Shown: in pieces, positions 11,782 to 23,718 of the stretch
Layout of the letters: each line of letters opens with the position of its first letter
Position numbering within the stretch: the stretch's first letter is position 1
Assembly: GCA_032716605.1 (NCBI GenBank)
Contig: CM064485.1
Span: 28,237,558 to 28,301,557, forward strand
Length of the DNA: 64,000 nt
Direction: 5' to 3'
DNA from: Paralithodes platypus
Lineage: Eukaryota > Arthropoda > Malacostraca > Decapoda > Lithodidae
Notes under the pieces: model-generated
What the model was told of the DNA's origin: nothing
Databases searched by the model: none
Seen by the model: the letters and a program-made list of their open reading frames with translations, nothing else
Position numbers and translations under genes: made by a program

Positions 11782-14634
11782 TGAACTGGAGCCACAGGCC
11801 TAGGCCTCTTCCAGAAAAAACATCTGTGAGTATTAGGCTATGGTAATATTCAGTTGAGAAACTCTGCCTCATCAAGCTAAACTAACTCGACCCAATCCCA
11901 CAATCGGATTGCTACAATACTATACTGTGCCTAACTTCCCTAATGTAACTAACCTTACAGACCCCATGCTGTCAATATATAAGATGACAATTAATTCATG
12001 GGGTGGCTTAGGGGGGAAAAGCCCCCCTTCAACCTATTATTGTATCCCACGGCAGTCAAAATATAAAGGAGCGTGCGAGTAGTGTAAACAAGGAAGGCGA
12101 TACGTTTGAATACTACCGTACATCCTTCCCCCAACTTTTAGAAGCCGATTTGCTTCGGCTGGCTTCTAAAATTTACGGGATAGTCCTATACTCAAAAGTA
12201 AGGAGTATCGTTAGGCTACACTACTTCAAGAAACCTATCATAGGCCTATTCCAAATTTGTAGGTTAGGTTAACTCAGAAATCGCTTTCCCCATTAGCTAA
12301 CCTAACCTTGGCTATATTAATTTGCCAACAATTTTGCATTGTTTAAAGAGTAGGCTACATGTTGATTAAATATGCAAGTCCCATGGAGATTAAAAAATAC
12401 TATTTAGCCATGAAATCTTTTTCTATAATTAGGCTAGGATAGGTGACTATCCCTAGATGTCTAAAGCCGATGAGAACAATAATTGTGTGATCCAAACACT
12501 TTCCCTGCTAAATTTTTGGAAAAACTCGGAGAGTCGGACTGTCGGAGGTTACCTCGCTTGGATAGCTAGAATAGATTAGTTTTATTAGGCCTAGGTTACC
12601 ATGGTTATTATAAACTAAATAATCCACTAGCCTCTCATGCCTAACCCATCGTCCAAAATCCAACCCTGGTAACCTCTTAAGGTTAGGCTAGGCCTACCCT
12701 GTTTTCAATAGTTTTAATATATCAAGATAATTACTTAACAATATAGGCCTAGGCTAAATTCTCATCAAAATTGCTCATAGCCTATGTCCAATTTAAGCAT
12801 TTCTTACTATGAAATGGAGGACTCAAGCTTTACCTTTCCCATTTGGAAAGGGTCAGCCAGGAGATAGATAGCCTATGGCAATTTACAGCCCACTATCCTA
12901 GCTCTGGCACTTTTTGAGTTAGAGATAGGCTAGGTTAGGTTAGATTTCACGATTTATGGCCATAGGCCTAGATCTACTTGGAACAGGTGAACAGGGAGGA
13001 CTAGGCTTGAATAGGTTATAACAGAAAAGCTTGCTTGATATTATAACCAAGCCACTTTTCCAGAGAGCCAAGCACAACCCAATTATTCAGCGAAAATCCA
13101 TACCACAACCCCATGGCTATTCCTAAACTCAAAAATTTATTGGTGGTTGAAGGGAAATTAGGCTAGAGAAATTCAATGGTCCTCTGAGGAATCACTAGGG
13201 CCTAGGCTATCTTATTTTCGTCAATTGAGAATGTCCTAAATACAGAATAATAAGATTAATGCAATAAACTGGGTAAATAATACATCACTTTATTACGATT
13301 CGATTCCGTCTGTACTCCTGTGAGGCTGCCCGAGGCAGTAATTTGTAAACAAAACGTTCTTCAGGTATACCAACCGTAAGAAATGCACCGCGGCGAGTTT
13401 GACAGGCTTACCAACCCTAGGTCCGACGGCATCGCACGAGAGATTCGCACAAGGAAGCAACTGGTGGTACCACCTTCACGGGCGAATCCGACGTGCGAGT
13501 CCTTCGTCGAAGGGATCGCACGATTATCTGGTACTGCAGGCCTCAGTCTCATGACTGGTAGTGGCGAGCCGGCTAGGTAGTCGCGGTATTCTCAAGTGAC
13601 CTTCCTACTTAAACTGTGGAGGTCAAGTCACCTACTGGACTGCGGTGGCTGAAATTAATCTCAAAGTTAATGCAACTAGAATTGTAATTTAAATAATGTT
13701 ACTCTGAAATTGGGGGCAAGAGATGATTTAATTTATTTTGCAAAAGATTAAGTGGGTGGACTAATTTATGTAATTTCTAATGAATATCTTATATTCACGT
13801 CCATGATCGTATGTAAGAATAACGAAACGAGCCGAGGAATTCAGATATAAATTGAATATATAATTAGGAATGGAATACAGAAGGATATCTATTAATTGGA
13901 TTTAAGAACAGATTATAATTGACTAAATGAGCTTAGATAATGAAAGCTCTGAAACTATCAAGGAATGACAGAGTAATTAATAATTAATTCAATATTAATT
14001 ATGAATAGAAGGTGGCATACACGACGAAGTTGTACTAAGGTAATACTCAAAATAGCATACCCAAGAGGCCTGAACGAGTTAACAGGGAGGTGGCGCACAC
14101 GACGAAGTTGTGCTAAGGTGATACTCAAAACAGTATTACCAAGACGTCTGAACGAGTTAACAGTTTTAATATAAACATACACCAAAATACGAGGTGTAGG
14201 GTAAGTGATGTTGAAATAAGTAACAGAATCTATGCAATACTGGAATTCCCAAGCATGAAGAATCAGAATTACTTACATCAGTAATCAAATTAACGTAAAT
14301 ACTAATTCATTACATAATTACAATGGAGGTTAAGTAAGACAATAAAAATGGGGGAACTAGGGAAATAAATGTGTTGATAGAATAACAACACTTCTCAATG
14401 AGGGTACTGTGGTAAATTAATTATTAAATTGGGCGTAGGTTCTAGGTAATCAGTGATGACTCAAGAAGGGTAATTACACACGAAATACACGTCGACCTCA
14501 ACTTGCAAAATACACAACAGAATACATATATTAGGAAAATCTGTGAGTGTGCAAGGTAAGTTAATTAAAACAAATGTATATAACGCATGCGTAGGACGTT
14601 CTAGAGAAAATAAATTAATTGTGAACACTAGGTC
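11782..14634. other. Non-coding stretch, no gene recognised
   Basis: AT-rich sequence with many scattered TAGGCC and CCTAAC words. A 65-codon GC-richer frame at 13,383-13,580 (+) resembles nothing I know. A small hairpin of GAAGCC/GGCTTC type lies at about 12,139-12,168. One tandem duplication is listed separately. Confidence 0.5.
14012..14163. repeat. Two-copy ~76-bp tandem duplication
   Basis: Two adjacent units share GGTGGC(A/G)(T/C)ACACGACGAAG, TGCTAAGGT/TACTAAGGT, ATACTCAAAA and GAACGAGTTAACAG, starting near 14,012 and 14,089. They differ at several positions. No coding function is apparent. Confidence 0.75.
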
Positions 14635-14799
14635 TTAACCCGGGAACTGCAGGAAGACTTAAGAGTTGCCCCGGCGGACTGCGGGAAGACTCTTAAGAGC
14701 GAGGCTTTTGAACGCGTACCAAAACCGCGCGTTTATAGGCAGGCGGCTAAATATTGGTGGGGTGGTATCGAGAGTTGACATGTAGTACCAACACCACCA

Positions 14800-15075
14800 C
14801 CACCAGCCGCCTCTGGCCCGGCTGCCCCTGCCGCCCCTGCTGCCCCTGCCCAAGGAAAAGGGAAGTGGAAAGGGAGAGGGAAAGCGACTGCTGGCCCTGC
14901 CGGCCCTGCTGCCCCTGCTGCCCCTGCTGCCCCTGCCGCCCCTGCCCAAGGAACAGGGAAAGGGGCGACAGGCACCACCATCATCTTGCCTGGCAGGCCC
15001 ACTGCACCACGCACCACTGCCGCCCCTGCCGACGCCGCCCCTGCCGGCCCTTCTGCCCCTGTCCATAAGACGCCC
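14800..15075 (+). repeat. CCTGCYGCC minisatellite in transposase N-terminus
   Basis: Repeated CCTGC(C/T)GCCC units encode an Ala/Pro-rich leader at the start of the piggyBac ORF. Each unit is about 9 bp, interrupted by a partial duplication (CAAGGAA(A/C)AGGGAA at ~14,850 and ~14,947). A similar (CCTGC)n run lies just after the transposase stop, at 17,285-17,345. Confidence 0.7.
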
Positions 15076-15849
15076 GTACGTGCTAGAGTGACCAGAAATA
15101 CTCTGACACCATCCAAATACGCCACCTTGCTGTTTGATGGTGATTCGCAGGGCATTGGCAACCCTGGTTTCGACGACGACGCCCTAGCACGGGACCAAGG
15201 GTGGGGGGATTTGGGAGTGGACAGTGGCAGTGAGTCAGACGTCGGTGACGAGAATGAAGAAGGGCGTCTGTCTAGTGAAGAGGAGGGTGATGATGATGCT
15301 GTGTTGTATCGCGATCATGGCAGTGATATTTCAGACGATGAAGCAGACGCAGACGACATTCCGATCCCTGGCATGCCTTCGTTTGAGTGGTCTGACGGGG
15401 TCAATTTTGTGCCTGACGTGCCCCAGTTCAATCCTGGGACGTCAGGTACAACTGATGACTGGCCCTGTGACGAACACGCAAAGGAAAGCGACTTCTTCCT
15501 CGCTTTTTTCGATTTTGAGGTAATGACTTACATCGTTGCCCAAACAAACGCCTACTACAGGTGGGTGTTTGGCAGATTGGACGTCATTTCTCCAAAAGCG
15601 AGAATACGAGGCTGGGTGGATACGACTGTGGAAGAATTCATGACGTTTTTTGCCTTGTTGTTCCTCATGCCTCTTTGCAAGAAGCATGTGTTGCAACACT
15701 ACTGGAAGCACGACCCTCTCATCGCCACCCCAACTTTCAATAAGTTCATGACTCGTGACAGATTTTTGTTGCTGCTAAGATTTATGCACTTTGCAGTTGC
15801 GTTGTCGTTGCAGACAACGAAAAAGCGGCTCGCTTGGTGTAGTGACTAG
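14986..15849 (+). pseudogene. piggyBac transposase, N-terminal part
   Basis: The 287-codon frame starts with an Ala/Pro-rich leader and then an acidic region (residues ~60-140, rich in Asp/Glu/Ser), usual for piggyBac transposase N-termini. The start of the DDE_Tnp_1_7-type domain follows (residues ~165-270: a TVEEFMTFFALLFLMPL-type segment, then a KFMTRDRFLLLLRFMHFA motif). After HFA the frame becomes unrelated, apparently through a ~17 nt insertion ending in a repeated GCAG near 15,793-15,812, and then runs into a SINE. It contains none of the three catalytic aspartates; they lie in the downstream part. The protein cannot be made intact from this copy as it stands, unless splicing removes the interruption. 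Confidence 0.85.
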
Positions 15850-16066
15850 CGTCTCGGACTTCCACCCAGAAGGCCCGGGTTCGCGCCCACGCTCGGCGCA
15901 TTAAAGATTTTTCACAAGCACTGAGTCGTTACCATCCCTCATGAGCAAAGGGATGGGGTAGTAGTACAGGACCCCAATGGAAATACGCCTAATCGGCCTT
16001 ATTGAGCTATCCTTAGCTAGCCTAGCATGCGCTAGCTTTAAGAACTATTATTATTATTATTATTAT
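15827..16066 (+). mobile_element. tRNA-derived SINE splitting the transposase
   Basis: A tRNA-like head with an A-box-like TGGTGTAGTGACTAGCG and B-box-like GGGTTCGCGCCC is followed by ~150 bp of tRNA-unrelated body and an (ATT)n tail (~16,047-16,065). The transposase similarity stops at its start and resumes immediately after its tail (NRIDRIWKVRDVF). No clear target-site duplication was found, so the exact 5' end is uncertain by ~10 bp. The tail type suggests mobilisation by a LINE using a microsatellite-like 3' end. Confidence 0.8.
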
Positions 16067-17281
16067 AACAGGATTGACAGGATATGGAAAGTTCGGGATG
16101 TGTTCACCATGTTGTTGGAGAGGTATAGGAAATACTTTTACCCCTTCCTCAATTTGGTGATTGATGAGTCGCTCGTGCTCTTCAAAGGACGTCTTGTTTT
16201 CAAGCAGTATATCCCCTTGAAAAGGCATAGGTTCGGAATCAAGCTCTTCGTTTTGTGTGACTGTGAAACTGGAATAGTGCTTGACATGATCGTGTATACA
16301 GGCACTGACATTGACGTACCGAAAGCCGCTGCCGGTGACCCCATGGGCATGTCAGGTGCCATCGTCAGGAAAATGTTGGCACCTTACCTGGGCAAAGGCC
16401 ACATCATCTACACTGACAACTGGTATACTTCTCCTGCTCTCTGCCAGTTTCTTCATGACAACCAAACGGGGTCATGTGGGACTGTCAGAAAGACAAGAAA
16501 GTTTATGCCTAACTTCACAGGTAATGTCATTCCTCTTACAGATGCCTCCTCCAGTGACACACCTTCTGAAGACGAACTGGCCCAGGAACACCGCGAGAGG
16601 CATGTCCGAAGAAGGCGACGAAAGGGGCAGAAGTACAAGCAGCTTGAAAAGTCCAGGAAAGTGGTAGCCCTGAAGTGGAAGGACAAAAGAGACGTCCACC
16701 TGCTTTCCACAGTCCACACAGGTGCCCAGATGGACTCTGGTAAAATCCACTACAGAACCAGAAAGACCATCTATAAGCCCGACATGGTAGTGGACTACAC
16801 TAAGAACATGCGCCTGGTGGACAAGTCTGACTGTCAACTGTCAGGCGTTGAGTGTCTGAGGAAGACTGTGAAGTGGTATCACAAGCTCTTCCTCCACCTA
16901 GTTGACATCACGATGCTCAACGCCTACAACTTGTGGTTGGTCAAGAGAGAGATGTCCCCAAACCAGAAGCTAAAATTCCGGGAGTTTGTGTATAACGTGG
17001 CATATCAACTCCTGGAGAAGTATGGCATCAACACTCACAGACGTACGGCATGGCGTGGGGATCACGTTCCTGACCGCATCCAGCTGGGTGTCGAAAGACA
17101 CTACCCAACCAACACCGAGCTGATTGGCACTCGTCACAGGCAGGTGCAGTGCCACGTCTGCAGCTCCAGTGTCAGAAAACCCCACGTCACCAAAAGAGTC
17201 ACCTCAATGTGCGCGGAGTGCAAAGTTGCACTCTGCTTGGGTGACTGCTTCAGGGACTACCACACATTCAAAAACTACTGA
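16067..17281 (+). pseudogene. piggyBac transposase, catalytic and C-terminal part
   Basis: The open frame spans 15,977-17,281 (434 codons), but its first 30 residues (ending in a Tyr run) come from the SINE tail. Transposase sequence starts at NRIDRIWKVR. The three family catalytic Asp positions are present: D63 in VIDESLVLFKGR, D147 in YTDNWYTSPAL and D282 in RLVDKSD. The C-terminus is the cysteine-rich RING/PHD-like zinc-binding domain (CHVC...MCAECKVALCLGDC...H). This part has no stop or frameshift, so the catalytic region has decayed little since insertion. Cut-and-paste integration into TTAA is the family function. Confidence 0.9.
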
Positions 17282-17675
17282 GTGCCGCCCCCTGCCCTGC
17301 CCTGCCCTGGACTCGCCCCCTGCCCTGCCCTGCCCTGCCCTGGACTCGCGCCCTACCTTACCTGACCTGACCTAATTGATCACGCTACCTCATAATGTAA
17401 CATATATATTATATAATGTATAAGTTCCAAAGATGTCCCTGTGATATAGCTTTTACATTATATAATTGTATGTTTCATTATTTAGTTTATAAGTTTCAAA
17501 GATTTACATGTAATATGCCTTCTTTTTTTAGTATATCAATATATATGTTTGTTATAGCCTAAGTAATATGTATATATTTTCTTACCTCAAATGAATTGTA
17601 CAAAAATAAATATGTTTCAATAAATCCTGTCAAACCTACTAAGATAATAAAATAAAAAATAAAAAACAATAAAAA

Positions 17676-17765
17676 ATACAAGGTCATGTCATTGTATTCT
17701 TACAATATGATATATTCTATGAATATTTCATATTGTTTGAATACAATGGCATGATCTTGTAAAAA
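17676..17765. repeat. Hairpin with ~38-bp arms
   Basis: TACAAGGTCATGTCATTGTATTC on the left pairs with GAATACAATGGCATGATCTTGTA on the right, two mismatches by eye, with further AT-rich pairing inside. It lies 400 bp after the transposase stop. It may be a small MITE or part of the piggyBac 3' region. Confidence 0.75.
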
Positions 17766-17814
17766 AAAAAATTTATCAAAAATTTTCTAAACAGTATAAA
17801 CCCTTCCCCATCTC

Positions 17815-17890
17815 TTGGATTCGATCCCACTACCCTACCACACTTTGAGTTTTCCAGTCCGCGACCTTACCAACCATGCCACAGGAGCTC
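17815..17890 (-). mobile_element. tRNA-like SINE head (minus strand)
   Basis: Read on the minus strand, GTGGCATGGTTGGTAAGG (A-box-like) is followed ~45 bp later by GGGATCGAATCC (B-box-like). The segment does not fold as a convincing tRNA and has no tRNA 3' end. A SINE head is more likely than a tRNA gene. Sequence differs from the SINE at 15.83 kb. Confidence 0.5.
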
Positions 17891-18944
17891 ATACCAAATG
17901 TCACTCAAAACTTCGTGTCTACAATCGAAATGACAATATACAAAAAAAAAATAATTATCCCACCAATTTACGTTTGTAAATTGATGGGATTATCAATTAT
18001 ATCATGCCAAGGTTTATAAAAGTTTGTCTCTGTCAAAAATTAGTAATTATATAACTTTATTCTGTCCAAAATTGCCCAAACACTCAGCAAAATTGCCCCT
18101 CTCAGTGTGACTCCAGTCATTATCACACGGTCAAGCGGTCACTGGGTGACCCTTGCTGCTCCCTCCAGCCACAGCAGCTCTCTCTGGGAACAAAAAATTT
18201 ATAAATACAATAATGCATAAAATACTCTTCACAAATACATTTGTATTGTATAATATTGTAAATAATAGTGAATAATAACTGTGTGGGTGTCGAAAATTGC
18301 TCAACCATCTTTCTTATGTTTCGCCTACGCCCTTACGCGCGTATATTGGATTATACATAGTCATGACTGTCATACAAATACTTGCAGTAGGTTTCGAATA
18401 TACATTTAGATTGCATATTACTTGGAAATAAATAAATATAAGTTTTCTGGCAGCAATCTACCATTTCGCAAGTGTAAGGCGACACTAGTCTATATTTAGC
18501 TCTCTATCAAAAAAGGTTAAGCCGATGTTTACTGACCACCCTCGTTCTTGGTCTATAATATAGTACTTTATTTACAGTCAATGGCCTACATGTTTCTGTG
18601 GCACTTCACATGTGTCTAAAATGCAATGTCTGCTTGCATAAAAATGCAATTCTGAAGTCCATTTATACGTACGACATACGCATGTCTCACTTTCTCTCTC
18701 TCTCTCTCCATTCCTGACTCATGTTATTGTAGACCTCTTGGTGGCAACGAACCCCAGACACCTGCTAGACATAAGGTTCAAAATCCCAAGACATCCATAC
18801 GCCTGGGGCGCCTCCACAATTATCACACAGCTGCATATGTTTCCTGCTAGATCTCCCTGCCTTCACTCTCTCCACGACTCACTCCCTGCCTCCCTCTCAC
18901 CCACCCACCCACCCCCACCCACCCTTTTAGGCTTCCGTCTGCTA

Positions 18945-19500
18945 GAAACTCATTGATAATGTGCGTAAATATCGCATGAATTGGTCTTATATGCGGTATA
19001 TATATTGATATATGGCACGTCTACATACGTACAAGTCTGTATTATAGCATGACAGTGCTCTAAGTACAAGATATAAGTGATATTTATGGCGTAACACACC
19101 CTCTCCCCCTTTCATTCCCAGCACAACTCAATCACACCTTGGTTCACGCATAGAAACTCATTGATAATGTGCGTAAATATCGCATGAATTGGTCTATATG
19201 CGGTATATATATTGATATATGGCACGTCTACATACGTACAAGTCTGTATTATAGCATGACAGTGCTCTAAGTACAAGATATACGTAATATTGTAGCGCAA
19301 ACCACACTCTCATCTCATAAATTGCCGCCAAACCTCCAACCCATCTTCATTCCCGCCTAAAAATTCTTTGATAATTCCCTTATATATTGCAATTTTTGGT
19401 CACTATGAGGCATATTCATTGTTATATGGGTGGCCTACACACGTATACGTACTCTACATAGCCTAAAAGGGATAAAAAAAGGGGATATACGTGATAATAC
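18945..19500. repeat. ~204-bp tandem repeat, three units
   Basis: Units begin near 18,946 and 19,150 (AGAAACTCATTGATAATGTG) and in a diverged form near 19,359. The first two are almost identical over ~140 bp (CGCATGAATTGGTCT, GGCACGTCTACATACGTACA, GCATGACAGTGCTCTAAG). The array lies in the 3' part of the piggyBac element. Confidence 0.8.
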
Positions 19501-19808
19501 GCGGTAACCCACCCCCTCCTCCCTCTGGTTCTATCCCCTGGGCGCGTGAACATTCGGCAGGGAAATCTCGCCGCTCGATGACAATCTACCCGCGCGGTGC
19601 CATTCGCTCCACATTTTTCAACTACGGACCGTTCCCCCCCCCCCCCCAGACATTTTTGGGGGGGTCAAATATATATGGGCCGATGCACGCAAACATTCCC
19701 TACACGCTGATGTACTTTTTATCGAAATTGGCAATGGGTCCCAAAATCATCATACATGCGCACAGTATGACCCTGTAAAAAAAAAAATTTGTGCCGCGGA
19801 GAGGTTAA

Positions 19809-21290
19809 ACACAGACCTTAACTAAGTCTTTATATAATGATTCTGAAGGATGAATACAATACGTAATTAAAGATCTTGGGCACAGATCTCAGAATTAATT
19901 AACACAACACAATTCACATATTTTAACCTATACCTCAACAACAATAACACAACGAAAAGACACACAAAACTTTAGGGAATGTTTGGAGGGCTGGTGAAGA
20001 GAGTGCAGGGCTGGGTGTACTCGGGCAGCAATTCCGGAGGCAGGGCGTCCTCGGGCAGCACTTCCGGGGTGTAAGGCGTCCTCGGGCAGCACTTCAGGCT
20101 CCCGGCTTCAGGAAGGTGGGGTGTCCCTCCGACAGGACCCAGGGGGCACTTAAGGATCGCATACTCTCCGGACAGGGCAGGGGCAGGCTGATGCAAACCA
20201 ACACTTTTAATTAGCTACTCTGAGCCTGAAGGTTTTAGAATAGTATTGAGGTGTGGTTGCCTACTTTTCTACAATTTACCTGAGATAATGTGCGGCTTTT
20301 TCCTGGAGTCCCGTTTACAGGTGTTCGACATCAGAGGGGTATTGTGAAATGGTTGTGATGAAGTTGTGAGGTAAATACTTATCGTAGGTATACCTAGTGG
20401 TAGTTTACATGGATACATATGTGCTAGGTAGCTTATTAATTACTTAAGACCTACTTACTTAGTCTAATAAGGGAGAAATGGGATGTGGATGGACTTGTCC
20501 ACGAGCTACATTCTTAAACAAACATTGATATAGCTCACTTCATAGTTGCTCTTGGTCGAGGTTTATTGGATCTCCCGATCCGCCACAATGTGTCCTCTCG
20601 TTTATGTCCATTCCTGTCGGTAGATTCCAGGCCGTTGATGTTTTATTTGCATAACCACTTTTCATTCGTGTCCTCCATATCCGGGAGCTGAGTACATGTA
20701 GCCCGTGCCGGTATCGGGCTGCGAGGGGGCGTGACCCGAGCAGGTGACTAATGAGTTTGGCTGACCTCCCATACCTTTGTCTCATCGTAGAAAACGGTGA
20801 AACAGGGGTCGCTTGGGTATTTGTCCAGGGTCTAGAGCATGGGAGAATTGGGATGTCTGCTATTTTCTTGTCTTGATTATGGGGTCTTGGAGTTGCAGAC
20901 TGGTTATTCTGTAGCTGTTATTTGGGTGGCTCGTCTTCAGACCCGTCATCTCACCATATATATATATATATACTATATATAAGTGCGTGCATTTGTTTCG
21001 GTAGAAAAAATCCTCCCAAATTGCAGGCTCGCTATCTTCGCCACGAAAAAAATTGACACTCATTTGGCACGAAAGGTCTTGAAATTGACAAAGAATAATG
21101 GGCGAAAGGTATTAGCATAGTCAAACTAATGGGGCGAACGTTTTAAAATATCAACACTAATGGGGCTACACATGAGGGAGAAGGGGGTCTAGAAATAAAT
21201 AAACAACTTATAAACTACATGCTAACAAGGTATCAATGGTAATTCCTTTTTTTACAGTAACACCAACACATTGACAGTGGTGTTGTGTGT
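19809..21290. other. Non-coding stretch, no gene recognised
   Basis: Contains a three-copy ~30 bp tandem repeat with CTCGGGCAGCA (20,015-20,100), a (TA)n run near 20,955-20,972 and a short dispersed repeat listed separately. An 81-codon frame at 20,540-20,785 (-) matches no family I recognise. Confidence 0.5.
21060..21195 (+). repeat. Dispersed repeat, uninterrupted copy
   Basis: The sequence with words GCACGAAAGGTCTTGAAATTGAC, CAAACTAATGGGGCGAACG and CTAATGGGGCTACACATGAGGG reappears in reverse complement at 34,430-34,468 joined to 35,851-35,960, where a hAT element interrupts it. A third, more diverged copy lies at 31,775-31,875. No coding content. Because the 23-base word is spread over the first part of the copy, only its positions (21,070 onward) should be relied on. 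Confidence 0.7.
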
Positions 21291-22800
21291 CTGTGCGTTG
21301 GTGGTGTTGGTGGTGGTGTTAATATTATACCCCCGCTTACGTCTCCGGGGTTACCTACACCACTACAACGTCAACTATTGGCAAGGTCTGAAAAGTGGTA
21401 AGTGTTGTGTTGTGTGTTACTAAGTGGTGTGTTACTGTGCTCTGTTGTGTTGTATGTGTGTCGTGTTCCGTGTGCGTTTCATTGTTGTGTTGTATGTGTG
21501 TCGTGTTCCGTGTGTTGTGTGTGTTGCTGTGGTCTTTTGTATTGGGTGTCATGTGTGTCGTGCTGCGTATGTGTTTCGTGTGTTTCATTGTTCTGTTTTT
21601 TGTGTTGTGTTGTATGTGTGTTGTGCTTCGTATGTGTGTCGTGTTGTGTGTGTGTTGCTGTGGTCTGTTGTGTTGTACGTGTGTCGTGCTGCGTATGTGT
21701 GTCGTGTTCCGTGTGTTGTGTGTGTGTTGCTGTGGTCTGTTGTTTTGTACGTGTGTTGTGCTGCGTATGTGTGTTGTGTTCCGTGTGTGTTTCATTGTTG
21801 TGTTGTGTGTGTGTGTGTTGCTGTGGTCTGTTGTGTTGTGTTGTATGTGAGTTGTGCTGCGTATGTGTGTCGTGTTCCGGTGTGTTGTGTGTTGGTGTTC
21901 GTGGGTGGTGTATATCCTACCGCCACCCACACCGTCCTGTAGGTTACTTACAGTCAACCCCCTGGCATGGTCTGAGGACAAGTGGTAAGTGGTGTGTTGT
22001 GTTAGTAGAGCTGGTGTTATGTATTGCCTGTGTTTAGGTCTGAGGACAAGTGGTAAGTGGTGTGTTGTGTTAGTAAAACTGGTGTTATGTATTGCCTGTG
22101 TTTAGGTCTGAGGACAAGTGATAAGTGGTGAGTTGTGTTAGTAGAGCTGGTGTTATTTTGCCTGTGTTTAGGTCTGAGGACAAGTGGTAGGTGGTGTGTT
22201 GCTTTGTGTGTTGTATTATGGGTGTGTGTTGTATTGTGTTTTGTGTTGTGTGTGTGTTGTATTATGGGTGTGTGTTGTGTTGTGGGTGGGTGTTCTGTTG
22301 CATGTGTGTTGTGTTGCATGGCTGTTGTATGTGTGTTGCATTGTGTGTTGTATTTTGTGTGTTGTATATTGTGGGTGGGTGGTATGTTGTATGGTGGGTG
22401 GGTGGTATGTTGTATTGTGGGTGGGTGGTATGTTGTATTGTGTTTGAGCGTGTTATTGTGTGTGTGTGTTGTGTTGTGTGTTGTATTGTATGTGTTGTGT
22501 GTTGTATTGTGTTATGTATTGTGGGTGGGTGTGAGTGTTGTGTTGTGTGTGTGTGTGTGTGCTGTATTGTGGGTGGGTGTTGTATTGTGTGTATGCTGTA
22601 TTGTGTGTTGTGTTGTATTGTGTGTGTTGCATTGTGTGTGTGTGTGTGTGTGTGTAGTATTGTGTGTGTGTTGTACCGGTGTTATGTGTGTTTTGTGCAT
22701 TAATGGGTGTTTTTCTGTGTGTGTTTGGGTCTGAGGAAAAGTGGTACCGGTAAGTGTTATATTGTATGTGTGTGTTTTGTTGTGCTATGGTGTGTACCGA
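21290..22800. repeat. GT-rich minisatellite block
   Basis: Three zones. 21,395-21,900: ~60-110 bp units built from TGTTGTGTTG, CGTGTTCCGTGTG and GTTGCTGTGGTC. 21,960-22,200: a clean 68-bp array marked by TCTGAGGACAAGTGG at 21,971, 22,039, 22,107 and 22,173. 22,200-22,740: TGTGTTGTATTGTG / GGGTGGGTG microsatellite ending in one more TCTGAGG copy at ~22,730. Long frames of Cys/Val (+) or His/Thr/Asn (-) here are translations of the simple repeat, not genes. Confidence 0.9.
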
Positions 22801-23153
22801 TTAATAATAATAATATATAATAATTGTCGGTTTATTGTTCATTGCAGCCCTGAGGCTAAAAATCTAAATTTTGTCTTAAACCTAGGTACAGTACAATACT
22901 TATTCTACCTTAACTACGAGGTCACATGCAACCTTTGGCGACCCTGAGGTGCCTGGCTTCCCACCAAGTACATACACAGATGCACTTTATATTGGTGAGA
23001 ATTGAGGAGTATGTGTAGGCTAACACAGGCTGATAGCAGCTTGGTTAGGGAGGAACCACGGTACAATTCTCTGGCCAAACTTTTTTTTAGGATAGAGACT
23101 CTAACCCTTGCCTCGGCCCTCGCGGTTGGTTAGCGCAAGACACAGCGCCTTTT
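22800..23153. other. No gene recognised
   Basis: Unique-looking AT-rich sequence between the minisatellite and the palindromic element. No coding or RNA signature seen. Confidence 0.45.
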
Positions 23154-23411
23154 AAAGCCACTTTCACACATTCACGATGTTGGTCCCGATGTACCACGAG
23201 GTACACAAATTGGTACATCGGCAGAGACAGTGACACGATGTACGCGTTTGACGACGAAGCCTCGACGGTGACACGTCGTAGCCACGTCGGGCCAGATGGT
23301 ACCACGGTTGCAACACAACGGGGCCACGTCAATGCTGTAACGGTCAAAATTCCGGTCAAAACCGTACCCCGACGTACCCCGACGTGGGGAACACGACGAG
23401 GGGCGATGGAC
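23154..23411 (+). mobile_element. ~258-bp MITE-like unit A
   Basis: Starts AGCCACTTTCACACATTCAC and ends GGGGCGATGGACTT. A reverse-complement copy forms the centre of the palindrome at 25,949-26,200, and the first ~45 bp is shared with the adjacent end unit at 23,415. TTA lies next to the ends. The composition (ACGTCGGG/CCCCGACGT words) and TTA suggest a PIF/Harbinger-like non-autonomous element. That assignment is inference; the two ends are only weakly inverted. Confidence 0.55.
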
Positions 23412-23718
23412 TTAAGCCACTTTCACACATTCACGATGTTGGTCCCGATGTACCCCGATTTGAATATCGGGACACAACGTGGTGCAATCCCCAACGTGTG
23501 TCGGGGTCGTCGGGGAGCGTCGTGTTACCCGTGGTGCGGGACGTGGCAAATCGGGCTTGGCCACCAAAGTTTTGGATTTGCTCAAAAATTTCGCAAGACG
23601 GACTTTTGGCGTGGTACCATCAGGTAACGTCGGGTACAACGTGTCGATGACATGGGTCTGGCGTGTCTGCATCGGGTTACATCGGCATCGACGTGGCGGC
23701 GTCGGGGTATAAATAGTT

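Larger units (their letters stand above)
14635..19808 (+). mobile_element. piggyBac-family DNA transposon, ~5.2 kb
   Basis: TTAA at 14,635-14,638 is followed by CCCGGGAACTGC, and the right side reads GAGG before TTAA at 19,805-19,808, giving inward ends CCCGGG... and CCTCTCCG.... MITE copies A and B pair the same two end types (CCCGGGA / CCTCTGAA), which supports the boundary choice. Inside is a split piggyBac transposase (14,986-17,281), a SINE insertion, a second tRNA-like head, a hairpin and a ~204 bp tandem array. At 5.2 kb it is about twice the usual autonomous piggyBac length, mainly from these additions. The right boundary is the less certain one. Confidence 0.75.

Noticed and set aside
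15827..15905. tRNA gene
   Set aside because: A- and B-box-like words are present, but the cloverleaf is poor, and the body and (ATT)n tail identify a SINE.
17815..17890. tRNA gene on the minus strand
   Set aside because: Boxes present but no convincing acceptor stem. Treated as a SINE head.
21395..22734. Several long overlapping + strand ORFs (up to 211 codons) rich in Cys and Val
   Set aside because: They translate GT-rich simple repeats in all three frames. The same happens on the minus strand with His/Thr/Asn, so there is no coding evidence.
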